This document shows, one piece after another, positions 28,196-36,779 of a DNA stretch of 64,000 bases (positions within the stretch are counted from its first letter, which is position 1; each line of letters starts with the position of its first letter). The DNA lies in contig NZ_VTFV01000004.1 in assembly GCF_009192745.1 (NCBI RefSeq), positions 62,001-126,000 of the forward strand. Reading direction: 5' to 3'. Origin of the DNA: Arthrobacter citreus (GTDB taxonomy: Bacteria > Actinomycetota > Actinomycetes > Actinomycetales > Micrococcaceae). Below the pieces are notes generated by a model. The model searched no databases, had not been told where the DNA came from, and saw only the letters and a program-made list of their open reading frames with translations. Position numbers and translations under genes: made by a program.

Positions 28196-29374
28196 CTAGC
28201 CGACGGTAACCATGGGGCCACCCGTGCCAGCATCCTCGCCATCGGCCTCCCCCATGTCTTCGGCGATCCTCATCGCTTCTTCGATCAGGGTCTCTACAAT
28301 CTGGTCTTCCGGAACAGTCTTGATGACTTCGCCCTTGACGAAGATCTGTCCCTTTCCGTTACCGGAGGCTACACCCAGATCGGCTTCGCGCGCTTCTCCC
28401 GGGCCGTTTACGACGCAGCCCATGACCGCTACGCGAAGGGGCACTTCCATGCCTTCGAGTCCGGCGGTGACCTGCTCCGCCAGGGTGTAGACGTCCACCT
28501 GGGCGCGGCCGCAGGAGGGGCAGGAAACAATTTCCAGCTTCCGCGGCCGCAGGTTCAGCGACTGCAGGATCTGGTTGCCCACCTTGATCTCCTCGACCGG
28601 CGGAGCGGAGAGGGAGACGCGGATGGTGTCACCGATGCCCTTGGAGAGCAGCGCACCGAAAGCGGTGGCGGACTTGATGGTGCCCTGGAACGCAGGACCG
28701 GCTTCCGTGACGCCCAGGTGCAGGGGCCAGTCGCCGCGCTCGGCGAGCAGTTCGTACGCACGGACCATGACAACGGGGTCATTGTGCTTCACGGAGATCT
28801 TGAAGTCGTGGAAGTCGTGTTCCTCGAAGAGGCTGGCTTCCCAGACAGCGGATTCCACCAGGGCCTCGGGAGTTGCCTTGCCGTACTTTGCCAGCAGGCG
28901 GGGGTCCAGCGAGCCGGCATTGACGCCGATCCGGATGGACACGCCGGCGTCCTTGGCTTCCTTGGCGATCTGCTTGACCTGGTCGTCAAACTTGCGGATG
29001 TTGCCCGGGTTCACGCGGACAGCGGCGCAGCCTGCTTCGATCGCGGCGTAGACATACTTCGGCTGGAAGTGGATATCCGCAATCACCGGGATCTGCGACT
29101 TCTTGGCGATGATGGGCAGTGCCGCTGCGTCATCGGCGCTGGGGCAGGCCACCCGCACAATGTCACAGCCCGACGCCGTAAGCTCGGCGATCTGCTGGAG
29201 GGTGGCGTTGATGTCCGTGGTGGGGGTGGTGGTCATCGACTGCACACTGATCGGGAAGTCCGACCCGACGCCTACTGAACCCACCTTGATCTGGCGGGTT
29301 TTGCGCCTCGGGGCAAGGACGGGCGGCGGTGCTGCTGGCATTCCTAGGTTGACCGAGGTCAAAACATCCTCCAT
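28196..29374 (-). CDS. ispG: 4-hydroxy-3-methylbut-2-en-1-yl diphosphate synthase (IspG/GcpE)
   Basis: IspG is the iron-sulfur enzyme of the penultimate step of the MEP isoprenoid pathway. The 392 residues fit, with the TIM barrel first and the [4Fe-4S] cysteines in [13 protein letters not shown] (near residues 284 and 287) and CVVNGPGEA (near 318). The MEP enzyme Dxr is encoded 3 kb upstream. ATG 29374 follows GGAGG. Inserted between rip1 and ispG are the SatD-like, DUF3307-like and YciI genes. Confidence 0.96.
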   Translation of the reverse strand: MEDVLTSVNLGMPAAPPPVLAPRRKTRQIKVGSVGVGSDFPISVQSMTTTPTTDINATLQQIAELTASGCDIVRVACPSADDAAALPIIAKKSQIPVIADIHFQPKYVYAAIEAGCAAVRVNPGNIRKFDDQVKQIAKEAKDAGVSIRIGVNAGSLDPRLLAKYGKATPEALVESAVWEASLFEEHDFHDFKISVKHNDPVVMVRAYELLAERGDWPLHLGVTEAGPAFQGTIKSATAFGALLSKGIGDTIRVSLSAPPVEEIKVGNQILQSLNLRPRKLEIVSCPSCGRAQVDVYTLAEQVTAGLEGMEVPLRVAVMGCVVNGPGEAREADLGVASGNGKGQIFVKGEVIKTVPEDQIVETLIEEAMRIAEDMGEADGEDAGTGGPMVTVG

Positions 29375-29433
29375 GTGCCCTGCGGGCAGCTATTAGTCTC
29401 TGGCGGCGGGGATAAGCGCGCCTGTCCTATTAT

Positions 29434-29470
29434 CCACCTGCCCGCCGCACCGCGTGCCGCAGGCAGGTGG
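29434..29470 (-). terminator. Hairpin between the YciI gene and ispG
   Basis: CCACCTGCC (29434-29442) pairs with GGCAGGTGG (29462-29470), with partly paired A/T bases outside. It lies 16 bases after the YciI stop and 60 bases before the ispG start. Confidence 0.55.
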
Positions 29471-29485
29471 AATATCACTCAGGGC

Positions 29486-29779
29486 TTAGCCGGCAAGGTG
29501 CGCGAAGGCACCCGTAACCGGCTTCCACTCGGTGGTCTTCAGCCCGGAGATGCCGCCGCCGACGGCGAGCGGATCCTGCTTGAGCAGGCCGTTCAGCTCG
29601 TCTTCGTCCGCGGCGGTGAAAATAAGCAGCGCGCCGGCGCCGTCAGTGAACGGGCCGCTGGCCAGGACCTTGCCCTCTTCGACCAGGGCAGCAAGCCACT
29701 CGCGGTGGGCGGGACGGTGCTCATCGCGCACCGCTGCCGATTCGGCGTCGTACACGTACTCAACTGCGAAAATACTCAT
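29486..29779 (-). CDS. YciI-like protein
   Basis: From the ATG at 29779 this is a 97-residue ferredoxin-like alpha/beta-barrel protein of the YciI family, with the conserved His in HRPAHREWLAAL and the ASGPFTDGAGALLIF segment. Family members are small cytoplasmic proteins, some with proposed hydrolase or dehydrochlorinase-like chemistry; the role here is unknown. A TAGGGT -10 box seven bases before the ATG indicates a leaderless message, so the longer upstream frame is not used. Confidence 0.85.
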   Translation of the reverse strand: MSIFAVEYVYDAESAAVRDEHRPAHREWLAALVEEGKVLASGPFTDGAGALLIFTAADEDELNGLLKQDPLAVGGGISGLKTTEWKPVTGAFAHLAG

Positions 29780-29786
29780 GATTCCC

Positions 29787-29792
29787 ACCCTA
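29787..29792 (-). promoter_or_regulatory. -10 box of a leaderless YciI-gene promoter
   Basis: TAGGGT on the minus strand is followed by seven bases and the ATG at 29779; it lies in the short gap after the DUF3307-like gene. Confidence 0.5.
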
Positions 29793-29799
29793 AGGGATG

Positions 29800-30252
29800 T
29801 CAGCCGTGCAGCAGCGCCACCCGTACGGCAACCGCAATGCCCACTGCCCACAGCATGGAGGCCAGGGTGCCGATGATGAAGCGCTCGGCGGCGGCCGGGG
29901 TCTCTTTCAGTTCCGCGTACCGCCCGAGGCCCTTGATGGCGACGACGTACGCGATGGCAACAGGTTCATCAGCCAGGACGGCGGCTGCCACGGCCAGTCG
30001 TTCAAGGAAACCGATAACCAGTCCACCGCGCAGGATCACGGGCCCTGCCGGCTGCGGCCGGCGCTTGGGCAGCGGGGGAAGCGCGGGCACCGCGGCCAGG
30101 TCGTGGACCTGGTCCGCCGCCGGGTCACGGGCTGGGTCCCCTGCGGGACGGGAAGCCTCCACCGCACGTGCCAGTTTCAGCACTCCGCTGGTGACCGGCC
30201 AGCCCCCGACGGCGGCCGCCGCGAGGCCAAGCACGATCCAGAGCAGGTCCAT
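29800..30252 (-). CDS. Membrane protein resembling the C-terminal half of DUF3307 proteins
   Basis: The 150 residues have an N-terminal helix (1-20), a charged Pro-rich cytoplasmic stretch (30-70) and two or three further helices. The segment GLVIGFLERLAVAAAVLAD, then the AIKGLGRYAELKE and AAAERFIIGTLAS stretches, has the pattern I associate with DUF3307 membrane proteins (G-x-x-I-G-x-L-E-R ... K-x-x-x-R-x-x-E-L-K ... E-x-x-x-I-G-T-x-x-S). DUF3307 genes commonly sit next to SatD-family genes, exactly as here. AAGGAG precedes the ATG. Function unknown; probably a membrane partner of the upstream protein. Confidence 0.75.
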   Translation of the reverse strand: MDLLWIVLGLAAAAVGGWPVTSGVLKLARAVEASRPAGDPARDPAADQVHDLAAVPALPPLPKRRPQPAGPVILRGGLVIGFLERLAVAAAVLADEPVAIAYVVAIKGLGRYAELKETPAAAERFIIGTLASMLWAVGIAVAVRVALLHG

Positions 30253-30270
30253 GGAACTCCTTGTCTTCTT

Positions 30271-30326
30271 CGAGATGGCAGAAACTGCACGTCTCGGCGC
30301 TGTAACGGGCAGTTTCTGCTATCTCG
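30271..30326. repeat. 56-bp palindromic repeat, copy B
   Basis: Arms at 30271-30292 and 30305-30326 pair at 20 of 22 positions around a 12-base loop. The arm sequence matches copy A (6266-6325), differing at one or two bases, but the loop is unrelated. It lies between the SatD-like and DUF3307-like genes, and the SatD-like stop codon is inside the right arm. Confidence 0.85.
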
Positions 30327-30951
30327 GCGGGGAACCGGCTGCCCGGTCCGCCCGTTCAAGAAGCACCGCTGCTGCGGGACGTGCGGCCCATTCTTCCTGC
30401 CACATGGCCCGCTGGACGGCGTTGCTCACTGCCTGGGAACTGACCCCGAGCATACGTGCTGCGGCGCTTTGGGCTCCCCATTTATGCGGGTCGACGTGTT
30501 CGAGGATCCGCCACTCCGCTTCGCTGCGGCTGCAGACCAGGCCGGCAATAAGGACCAGCACGGCCTCGGCGTGCGCGGCGGCTTCCGCGGCCCCGGCGCC
30601 TGCTTCCGGGGCAGCTGCGACGGCGAGGGGCGGGCGGTCACCGGTTTTCTTGGCACGCTCGACGGCGGCGCGGGCAGCAATGAAGGCCTCTCCCCCGGCT
30701 TCCCTGGAGGATGCCGGCAGGGGCAGGCCGACAGTGCCCACCCCTATTCCAACGGACCAGCCGCCCTGGCGGATGGCCAGCAGGGCCGCGTTGACCGCAA
30801 CGGACGGGGAAGAGGCAACGCCCTGCACCTCATCGCCCACGGTCCGCTCGAACGGAAGCTCGAGTTCCTCGGAGCCAAGCAGCTCAATCAGTCCGGGCAC
30901 CCGGTCAGAGGTGTTGCGGCTGTCCTTCTGGTCGATCGTCAGTACGAACAT
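30319..30951 (-). CDS. SatD-like protein with C-terminal helix-turn-helix
   Basis: From ATG 30951 the protein has 210 residues. The first 110 resemble SatD-family proteins: LTIDQKDSR (5-12), TVGDEVQGV (37-45), VGIGVGTVG (67-75) and AFIAARAAVERAKK (89-102). The order and spacing recall class III nucleotidyl cyclase domains (metal Asp, GDE loop, GIGxG strand), though identity is low. An Ala-rich linker is followed by a helix-turn-helix near 160-182 (AARMLGVSSQAVSNAVQRA). The in-frame TTG at 30975 is less likely, since a good promoter ends just before 30951. Biochemical function is not known for this family. Confidence 0.7.
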   Translation of the reverse strand: MFVLTIDQKDSRNTSDRVPGLIELLGSEELELPFERTVGDEVQGVASSPSVAVNAALLAIRQGGWSVGIGVGTVGLPLPASSREAGGEAFIAARAAVERAKKTGDRPPLAVAAAPEAGAGAAEAAAHAEAVLVLIAGLVCSRSEAEWRILEHVDPHKWGAQSAAARMLGVSSQAVSNAVQRAMWQEEWAARPAAAVLLERADRAAGSPPR

Positions 30952-30958
30952 GCTTGAA

Positions 30959-30987
30959 ACCGTATTCGATTGCAAATGTATTTACAA
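30959..30987 (-). promoter_or_regulatory. Leaderless promoter with overlapping dyad operator
   Basis: On the minus strand -35 TTGTAA (30987-30982), a 17-base spacer and -10 TACGGT (30964-30959) are followed by seven bases and the SatD-like ATG. The imperfect palindrome TTGCAAATGTATTTACAA (30970-30987, plus strand) covers the -35 box and spacer, in a local AT-rich island, and looks like a repressor site. Confidence 0.6.
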
Positions 30988-31015
30988 GCAAAATGGGTTT
31001 CAGATTCTTTTGAAA

Positions 31016-32356
31016 CTAGAACAGGCTGACCGGCTTGACGATGTCCGCGTAGATCAGAAGGGCACCCATACCCATCAGCAGCACGGCAACGGCGTAGGTG
31101 ACGGGCAGCAGCTTGGCCATGTCGAACGGCCCCGGATCGGGGCGGCGGAACAGCTTGGCAATACCCCGGCGCAGCGACTCCCACAGGGCACCGGCCACGT
31201 GTCCGCCGTCCAGCGGCAGCAGCGGAATGAGGTTGAACACGAACAGCGCCAGGTTCACGCTGCCCACGAGGCCGATCAGCACGGCCACCCGGTTCTGCAC
31301 CGGGGATTCCTCCATGGAGGAGATTTCGCCGGCAATGCGGCCAACGCCCACTACGGACATGGGTCCGTTGGGGTCACGCTCCTCGGAGGAGAAGGCCGCC
31401 TGTGCCACATCCGCGATGCGCTGCGGAAGGTTGATAACGACGCCGGCAATCCCCTGCAGATTCTCCCCCACCATGGGCAGCACCTCGGTGGCCGGCTGGC
31501 GCACGAGGGCAGTCTGCGAACCGACACCGATGAAGCCGACTTCCTCGGTCAGCGGGCTGCCGTCATCGTCGAGGACCGGCGTACCGTCCTGCGCAGTGAC
31601 GGGACGTTCGGTGAGCAGCGGCGTGATGCTGGCTTCGCCCTCGGCGCCGTCACGTTCGTACGTCACGGTCACGCTGCGCCCGGCGGCTTCGCGGATCAAC
31701 TCGGAGAGCTCGGTCCATTCCCGGACCGGCTGGCCGTCGAACCGGGTGATGGTGTCTCCGGGCAGGAGTCCCGCTTCGTGGGCCGGTGCTGCCGGGTCGG
31801 TATCCGCGCACTCGGTCTGTCCGGCTGCTGCCTGGCTGCCGCTGATCACGCATTCGTTCACGGAGGCGAGGGTGGTGGTGGCCTGGGCACTGCCGAAGCC
31901 CATCAGCAGCACGGCGAACAGCACGATGCCGATTAGCAGGTTCATGAACGGCCCGCCGAGCATGATGATGATCCGCTTCCACACCGGAAGTTTGTAGAAC
32001 ACCCGGTTCTCGTCCCCGGGTTCCAGCCGGTCGGTCTCGGCCTGGCGTGCGTCCACCGCGAGCTGCTGGAACATGCCGGTGCTGGAGCGGCGCACGTCGC
32101 CGTCGTGCGTTTCCTTGTTGGGCGGGAACATCCCGATCATCGACACGTAGCCGCCCAGCGGAAGGGCCTTGACGCCGTACTCGGTTTCGCCGCGCCGGCG
32201 GGAGAACACAGTGGGGCCAAAGCCGATCATGTACTGCGTGACCCGGACCTTGAACGCCTTGGCCGGCAGCAGGTGGCCAACCTCATGCAGCGCGATCGAA
32301 ACCGCGATGCCGGCGGCCACGAACAGCACGCCCAGGATAAAAAGTAGAACGCTCAA
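31016..32356 (-). CDS. rip1: Site-2 (intramembrane) zinc metalloprotease, Rip1/RseP family
   Basis: The M50 motif HEVGH is at residues 24-28 in the first membrane helix, a PDZ domain spans about 180-260 (EAGLLPGDTITRFDGQPV), and the second active-site motif LDGGH is near 382. Such proteases cleave anti-sigma factors and other membrane substrates. The start is TTG at 32356 preceded by GGAAG at good spacing; no ATG fits. It lies 24 bases after dxr, matching the mycobacterial dxr-rip1 pair. Confidence 0.93.
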   Translation of the reverse strand: MSVLLFILGVLFVAAGIAVSIALHEVGHLLPAKAFKVRVTQYMIGFGPTVFSRRRGETEYGVKALPLGGYVSMIGMFPPNKETHDGDVRRSSTGMFQQLAVDARQAETDRLEPGDENRVFYKLPVWKRIIIMLGGPFMNLLIGIVLFAVLLMGFGSAQATTTLASVNECVISGSQAAAGQTECADTDPAAPAHEAGLLPGDTITRFDGQPVREWTELSELIREAAGRSVTVTYERDGAEGEASITPLLTERPVTAQDGTPVLDDDGSPLTEEVGFIGVGSQTALVRQPATEVLPMVGENLQGIAGVVINLPQRIADVAQAAFSSEERDPNGPMSVVGVGRIAGEISSMEESPVQNRVAVLIGLVGSVNLALFVFNLIPLLPLDGGHVAGALWESLRRGIAKLFRRPDPGPFDMAKLLPVTYAVAVLLMGMGALLIYADIVKPVSLF

Positions 32357-32380
32357 CGGACTTCCTTCGAATGCACTTGC

Positions 32381-33634
32381 TTAGCCCCTGCCGATTCGGG
32401 CCCGGGCTGCGGAACGGGCCCACTTTTCAGCCGCCAGCACTGACTGCAGTGTCAGTTCGCCGGACTCGGCGTGCTGGGCCAGGACCGCGGCGATCGTATC
32501 AACTATGTCTGTGAATCCGATGAGACCGTCGTGGAAGGCATCCACGGCTTCCTCATTGGCCGCGTTGTAGACGGCCATGCCTGTTCCGCCGGAAGCCGCT
32601 GCCTCCTTGGCCAGGCGCACGGCAGGGAAGGCCTCCTCGTCCAGCGGTTCGAAGGTCCATTCGGTGGCCTTGGTCCAGTCGCAGGGGGCGGCCGCGCCGG
32701 GGACCCGCTCCGGCCAGCCCATGCCCAGGGCGATGGGCAGCTTCATGTCCGGCGGCGAGGCCTGCGCAATGGTGGAACCGTCCGTGAACTGGACCATTGA
32801 GTGCACCACCGACTGCGGATGCACCACGACGTCGATCTTCTCCAGCGGAACGTCGAAGAGCAGGTGGGCTTCAATGACTTCCAGTGCCTTGTTCACCATG
32901 GTGGCGGAGTTGGTGGTGACCATGCGGCCCATCTTCCAGGTGGGATGCGCCAGCGCCTGCTCGGGGGTGACGTTTGCCAGGTCCGCTCGCCGGCGGCCGC
33001 GGAACGGCCCCCCGGAGGCGGTGACCACCAGCCGGTCCACTTCATCGGATGTACCCGCTCGAAGGGCCTGGGCAAGCGCCGAGTGCTCCGAATCGACCGG
33101 CACCAGCTGGCCGGGGCGTGCCGCCCGCTTTACCAGGGCGCCGCCGACGATCAGCGATTCCTTGTTCGCCAGGGCCAGCATGTGCCCTGCCGCCAGGGCT
33201 GCCAGGGTTGGCTCCAGGCCGATGGATCCGGTCATCCCGTTGAGCACGACTTCGGCCTCGGGCCAGGCTGCGACGGCGGTCGCCGCGCCAAGGCCTACAA
33301 ACAGTTCAGGGTCATAACCGGTGACGGACGCCTCGTCGCAGGCCCGGCGCAGGGCATCCTCCAGTGTGGCCAGGTCCACTGCGGCGCAGCCGACGGCGGC
33401 GGCGCGGGTGTGGACGGCCTGCCGCGCCAGCAGGTCCAGGTTGTTGCCGCCGGCGGCCAGGGCAACGATGCGGAAGCGGTCCGGAGCAGCGTCGGCGACG
33501 TCGATGGCCTGGGTACCAATGGACCCGGTGGAGCCCAGCAGGACCACCCGGCGGGGAATCCGTCCGCTGCCGGACGCATCCGGCCGTGAACTGGCTGCCG
33601 CTGTTACAGGTTCGGTGGGCTCAGGTAGCTGCAT
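32381..33634 (-). CDS. dxr: 1-deoxy-D-xylulose 5-phosphate reductoisomerase
   Basis: Dxr catalyses the first committed step of the MEP pathway. The NADPH motif GSTGSIGTQ is at residues 34-42, and the substrate and metal loops ([37 protein letters not shown]) follow in order. At 417 residues it is about 20 longer than usual because of a Ser/Pro-rich N-terminus; later starts are possible but the ATG at 33634 is the only ATG before the motif. Next gene is rip1. Confidence 0.96.
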   Translation of the reverse strand: MQLPEPTEPVTAAASSRPDASGSGRIPRRVVLLGSTGSIGTQAIDVADAAPDRFRIVALAAGGNNLDLLARQAVHTRAAAVGCAAVDLATLEDALRRACDEASVTGYDPELFVGLGAATAVAAWPEAEVVLNGMTGSIGLEPTLAALAAGHMLALANKESLIVGGALVKRAARPGQLVPVDSEHSALAQALRAGTSDEVDRLVVTASGGPFRGRRRADLANVTPEQALAHPTWKMGRMVTTNSATMVNKALEVIEAHLLFDVPLEKIDVVVHPQSVVHSMVQFTDGSTIAQASPPDMKLPIALGMGWPERVPGAAAPCDWTKATEWTFEPLDEEAFPAVRLAKEAAASGGTGMAVYNAANEEAVDAFHDGLIGFTDIVDTIAAVLAQHAESGELTLQSVLAAEKWARSAARARIGRG

Positions 33635-33720
33635 GCCTACCAGTATCCCGCACCATGCCTGCTCACGGCGTCAGCCGCGGCAACAGCCCAGCCGCTTTCC
33701 TCACGCAGCGTCCGGGGCGG

Positions 33721-34398
33721 TCACAACGCAACCGGCAGGGCTGCCACGGCGTCCGGTATCGGATCCGTTCCCGTGACCAGCCCCAGGACCTGCCCGCTGC
33801 CGCGGCCGGTTTTTGCCAGCTCCGCCAGTACCGCTGCAACGTCCCGGCGCGGAACGGTGCTGGGCGCTACTTCCGGTGCCAGCTCCACCAGCCCCACGGG
33901 ATCGCCGTTGGTCAGCGTGCCCGGCCGGAGGATGGTCCAGTCCAGGTCTGTCCGCGCCATCAGGTCTTCCTCCGCTGCGCGTTTGGCCACCAAGTAGGCA
34001 TACATCCCGTCCTGGAGGCCTTCGGGCCGTGCTCCGCCGATTACTGAATCGGTACCCGCAGAGGACACCTGGATCAGGCGTCCGACTCCGGCGGCCTCCG
34101 CAGCCTCCGCGAGCAGGACGGCACCGGCGCGGTCCACGCTGTCCTTCCGCTCAATGCTGCTGCCCGGTCCGGCTCCTGCCGCAAACACGGCGAGGTCCGC
34201 TCCGGTGAGTACCTGGGTGAGGTCTTCCAGCGTGCTGTTTTCCAGGTCCAGGACCACCGGCGCCACGCGGTCTGCCTCAAGGTCGGCGGCCTGGTCCGGG
34301 TTGCGGATCAGGCCGGCGACGTCATGGTCCGCGGCCACCAGCAGCCTGCCGGTTTCGCGTGCAATCTGCCCGTGGGCTCCAGCTATGACTATGCGCAT
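33721..34398 (-). CDS. NAD(P)-binding atypical short-chain dehydrogenase (NmrA/SDR_a5-like)
   Basis: The 225-residue Rossmann protein opens with MRIVIAGAHGQIA (GAHGQIA motif at 7-13), has a VSSAGTD strand end near 116, and a YLVAKRAAEEDL helix with the Tyr-x-x-x-Lys pair, then WTILRPGTL. This is the layout of YwnB/YtfG-type atypical SDRs that act as NAD(P)H-dependent reductases or sensors. The ATG at 34398 lies six bases after GATACT, so the message is probably leaderless and the longer open frame is not used. Confidence 0.85.
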   Translation of the reverse strand: MRIVIAGAHGQIARETGRLLVAADHDVAGLIRNPDQAADLEADRVAPVVLDLENSTLEDLTQVLTGADLAVFAAGAGPGSSIERKDSVDRAGAVLLAEAAEAAGVGRLIQVSSAGTDSVIGGARPEGLQDGMYAYLVAKRAAEEDLMARTDLDWTILRPGTLTNGDPVGLVELAPEVAPSTVPRRDVAAVLAELAKTGRGSGQVLGLVTGTDPIPDAVAALPVAL

Positions 34399-34480
34399 AG
34401 CCCCAGTATCAGCGGCTGCGCCCCGCGCCGTCCCCTGCCCGCACAAACTCTGGCCCGCAGGGCGGGCAATTAGCTCCGTG

Positions 34481-35299
34481 TCAGCCCGGAATCCCCGCCC
34501 GGCGCAGGGTCTGCTCAGCCTGGCGGAGCAGCGGGCCGTCGATCATTGCGCCGCGGAAGCTGAAGACGCCGCCCTGGCCCTGGGCTGCTGCAAGCAGTTC
34601 ACGGGCATAGGCTTTGTCCTCCTCGGAGGGGGCGTAGGCGGCCCGAACCGCTGCCACCTGCCCCGGATGGATGCAGGCCTTGGCCGCGAATCCAGACGCG
34701 GCGCCGTCGCGCGCTTCTTCCTCTAGCCCGGCACTATCTTCGATGTTCCCGTAAATGGAGTCGATGGCACCCTTGCCGTAGGCACCCGCTGCCAGCAGTA
34801 CCGTGGAACGGGCCTGGACTGCAACGGGACGGTAACTGCCGTCGGAGCGGCGGCTGGACTCACCGCCGAGGGATGCCAGCAGGTCCTCGGCTCCCCACAT
34901 CAGGGCGGTGACGTTCTTTTCGCGGGCTAGGTCCGCGGCGCGCAGCACCCCAAGCGCGGTTTCTACGAGGGCAATGACGCTGACATGCCGCAGGGCGTGC
35001 CCGATCTCGCCCGGCTCCTCGGCCTTGGCTGCCATCACATACCGGTAATTGGTGGCTGCGAGCGCCTCCATGTCGGCGCGGAAGGAAGTGCTGTGGACGG
35101 GGTTTACCCGCACGATTGTCCTGTCCGGGTCCAGTGCCGACGCCGCCAGGTTCTCGCGGGCCTGTTCCTTGTCTTCAAAGGCGACGGCGTCTTCGAGGTC
35201 AAGGATGACGGCATCCGCCCGCTGGGCAGCCTTCTCGAATCGCTCCGGCCGGTCCGCCGGGCAGAACAGCAGTGCAGGCCCCATGGGGAAAGTGGTCAT
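34481..35299 (-). CDS. HpcH/HpaI aldolase-family (CitE-like) CoA ester lyase
   Basis: The CitE fold is shown by LLFCPADRPERF (10-21), VILDLEDAV (31-39, metal-binding), an RVNPVHS arginine region, ALVETALGV, and the C-terminal KACIHPGQVAAV motif. Members cleave malyl- or citramalyl-CoA-type esters or act as thioesterases. The gene begins behind AGGAG and is separated from the upstream MFS gene by a hairpin, so it may be outside the catabolic operon, although a role in handling its C4-C5 acid products is possible. Confidence 0.85.
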   Translation of the reverse strand: MTTFPMGPALLFCPADRPERFEKAAQRADAVILDLEDAVAFEDKEQARENLAASALDPDRTIVRVNPVHSTSFRADMEALAATNYRYVMAAKAEEPGEIGHALRHVSVIALVETALGVLRAADLAREKNVTALMWGAEDLLASLGGESSRRSDGSYRPVAVQARSTVLLAAGAYGKGAIDSIYGNIEDSAGLEEEARDGAASGFAAKACIHPGQVAAVRAAYAPSEEDKAYARELLAAAQGQGGVFSFRGAMIDGPLLRQAEQTLRRAGIPG

Positions 35300-35351
35300 T
35301 GGCTTGGCTCCTTGGCATTAGTGCGGGTTCCATTCAACCTACCCGTGAGCT

Positions 35352-35375
35352 GCACCTGCCCGGTAGCGCAGGTGC
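35352..35375 (-). terminator. Hairpin after the catabolic operon
   Basis: GCACCTGC (35352-35359) pairs with GCAGGTGC (35368-35375). It lies between the MFS gene stop (35397) and the CitE-like gene. Confidence 0.4.
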
Positions 35376-35396
35376 GGCGCGGACGGGATACGGACC

Positions 35397-36779
35397 TCAG
35401 GTCCGCCGCACAGCCCCGACGGCGTTCGCTGCGGCCAGCACCAGGCCCGCGGCGGCAATCGAAGCCCCCAGTGCCGGGGCACCGCCGCCGGGCACTGCCA
35501 GCACGGCTTCCACCACCACGACGGACAGTGCTGCCCCTACGTACTGGGCTGTGCGGTAGAGCCCGCTGGCCACGCCGATTTCCCCCGCCGGAGCCACGGC
35601 GTGGAGCAGTGACTGGTTTCCCACGTTGTTGAAGCCGTTCGGGATGCCCAGCAGGGCACCAACTGCGGCCAGCAGCCACAGCGGCGCACCGGCAGTCCAG
35701 GTCAGTGCCAGCACCGTGCCGGCCAGCAGGAACCCTGCCCCGCCGATCAGCAGCAGCCATCGGGGCCGGAGCTTTTTGCCGGCCGCGGTGGCTGCCATGG
35801 TGGAGAGCACGCCGACGCCGAAAACCGGGATCATAAGCGCCCCGGATTCGGCGGGGCTGAGTCCGCGGGTTCCTTCGAACCAGAGCGGCAGGCCGTAGAA
35901 GACACAGTAGAACGCCGTGAAGGTGAGGACGGCGCGCCCGCAGGTTCGCAGCACCGCCCGCTCCCTCACAAGCAGCCGCACGTCCACGAACGGCTGTTTC
36001 GTGTTCAGCTCACGCCAGGCAAACAGCGCCCCGAGTGCGGCGGACGCTGCCAGCAGGGCGGCGGCCGTGAACAGTGCACCGTCCAGTTCCAGCAGTCCCG
36101 CCATCAGGGCTACCAGGGCGAGGACGAACAGGAGCAGGCCCGGAACGTCCAGGAGTTTCAACACCGTCCGCGCGCTGCGCGGCGCAGGCCGGGGATCCGG
36201 GTCCACGGTCCGGAAAACCATCAGTGCAGAAGCGGCAACCAGCGGAATGTTGGCCCAGAAGATGGCCTGCCAGCCGCCGGCGACTACCAGGAAACCTCCA
36301 ATCGAGGGACCAACTGCGGCCATGGTCTGCCCGCACAGGGCGATCGTGCCGATGGCGCGGCGGTTCGAGGCGTCCCTGTCTTCGGCACTGCGCCGGATAA
36401 TCGCCATGGCGGCCGGGAAGTGGATGGACGCGCCTATTCCCATCAGCACCCGGACGGCAATGAGCTCCCCGATGCCGGGCGCGAACGGACCAAGCACCGA
36501 GCCGGCCAGCACGATTCCCAGCCCGGCCAGGTACAGCCGCCTGGCTCCGAACAGGTCAACCAGCCGTCCGGCGGTGGGGGAAGCGACCGCACAGGCGATG
36601 TACATGCCCGAGACCAGCCAGGGAAGAGCTGACTCATTGCCGTAGAAGACCCCAATGGAGACCATCGCCACGGCGATGATTGAGGAATTGAAGCCCTGCA
36701 GGATGGTGCCGGAGCCCAGTGCCCAGCCGAGCCTGCCCGGGAGCTCGGGGCGTACTTCGGCCGCCGGCGCCCTTGTCAC
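35397..36779 (-). CDS. MFS transporter, EmrB/QacA-like (14-helix type)
   Basis: The 460 residues hold about 14 hydrophobic segments, with the motif A region GRLVDLFGARRLYLAG near 70-85 and motif C-like GPSIGGFLVVAGGWQAIF near 155-172. The family contains drug exporters and some uptake systems for aromatic or heterocyclic compounds. It begins with GTG overlapping the CE4-like gene by four bases (GTGA), so it is the last gene of the nine-gene catabolic operon and probably moves its substrate or a product. Confidence 0.88.
   Translation of the reverse strand: MTRAPAAEVRPELPGRLGWALGSGTILQGFNSSIIAVAMVSIGVFYGNESALPWLVSGMYIACAVASPTAGRLVDLFGARRLYLAGLGIVLAGSVLGPFAPGIGELIAVRVLMGIGASIHFPAAMAIIRRSAEDRDASNRRAIGTIALCGQTMAAVGPSIGGFLVVAGGWQAIFWANIPLVAASALMVFRTVDPDPRPAPRSARTVLKLLDVPGLLLFVLALVALMAGLLELDGALFTAAALLAASAALGALFAWRELNTKQPFVDVRLLVRERAVLRTCGRAVLTFTAFYCVFYGLPLWFEGTRGLSPAESGALMIPVFGVGVLSTMAATAAGKKLRPRWLLLIGGAGFLLAGTVLALTWTAGAPLWLLAAVGALLGIPNGFNNVGNQSLLHAVAPAGEIGVASGLYRTAQYVGAALSVVVVEAVLAVPGGGAPALGASIAAAGLVLAAANAVGAVRRT

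Noticed and set aside
29375-31936. 853-codon open frame on the plus strand
   Set aside because: It runs antisense to four real minus-strand genes (YciI, DUF3307-like, SatD-like, rip1).
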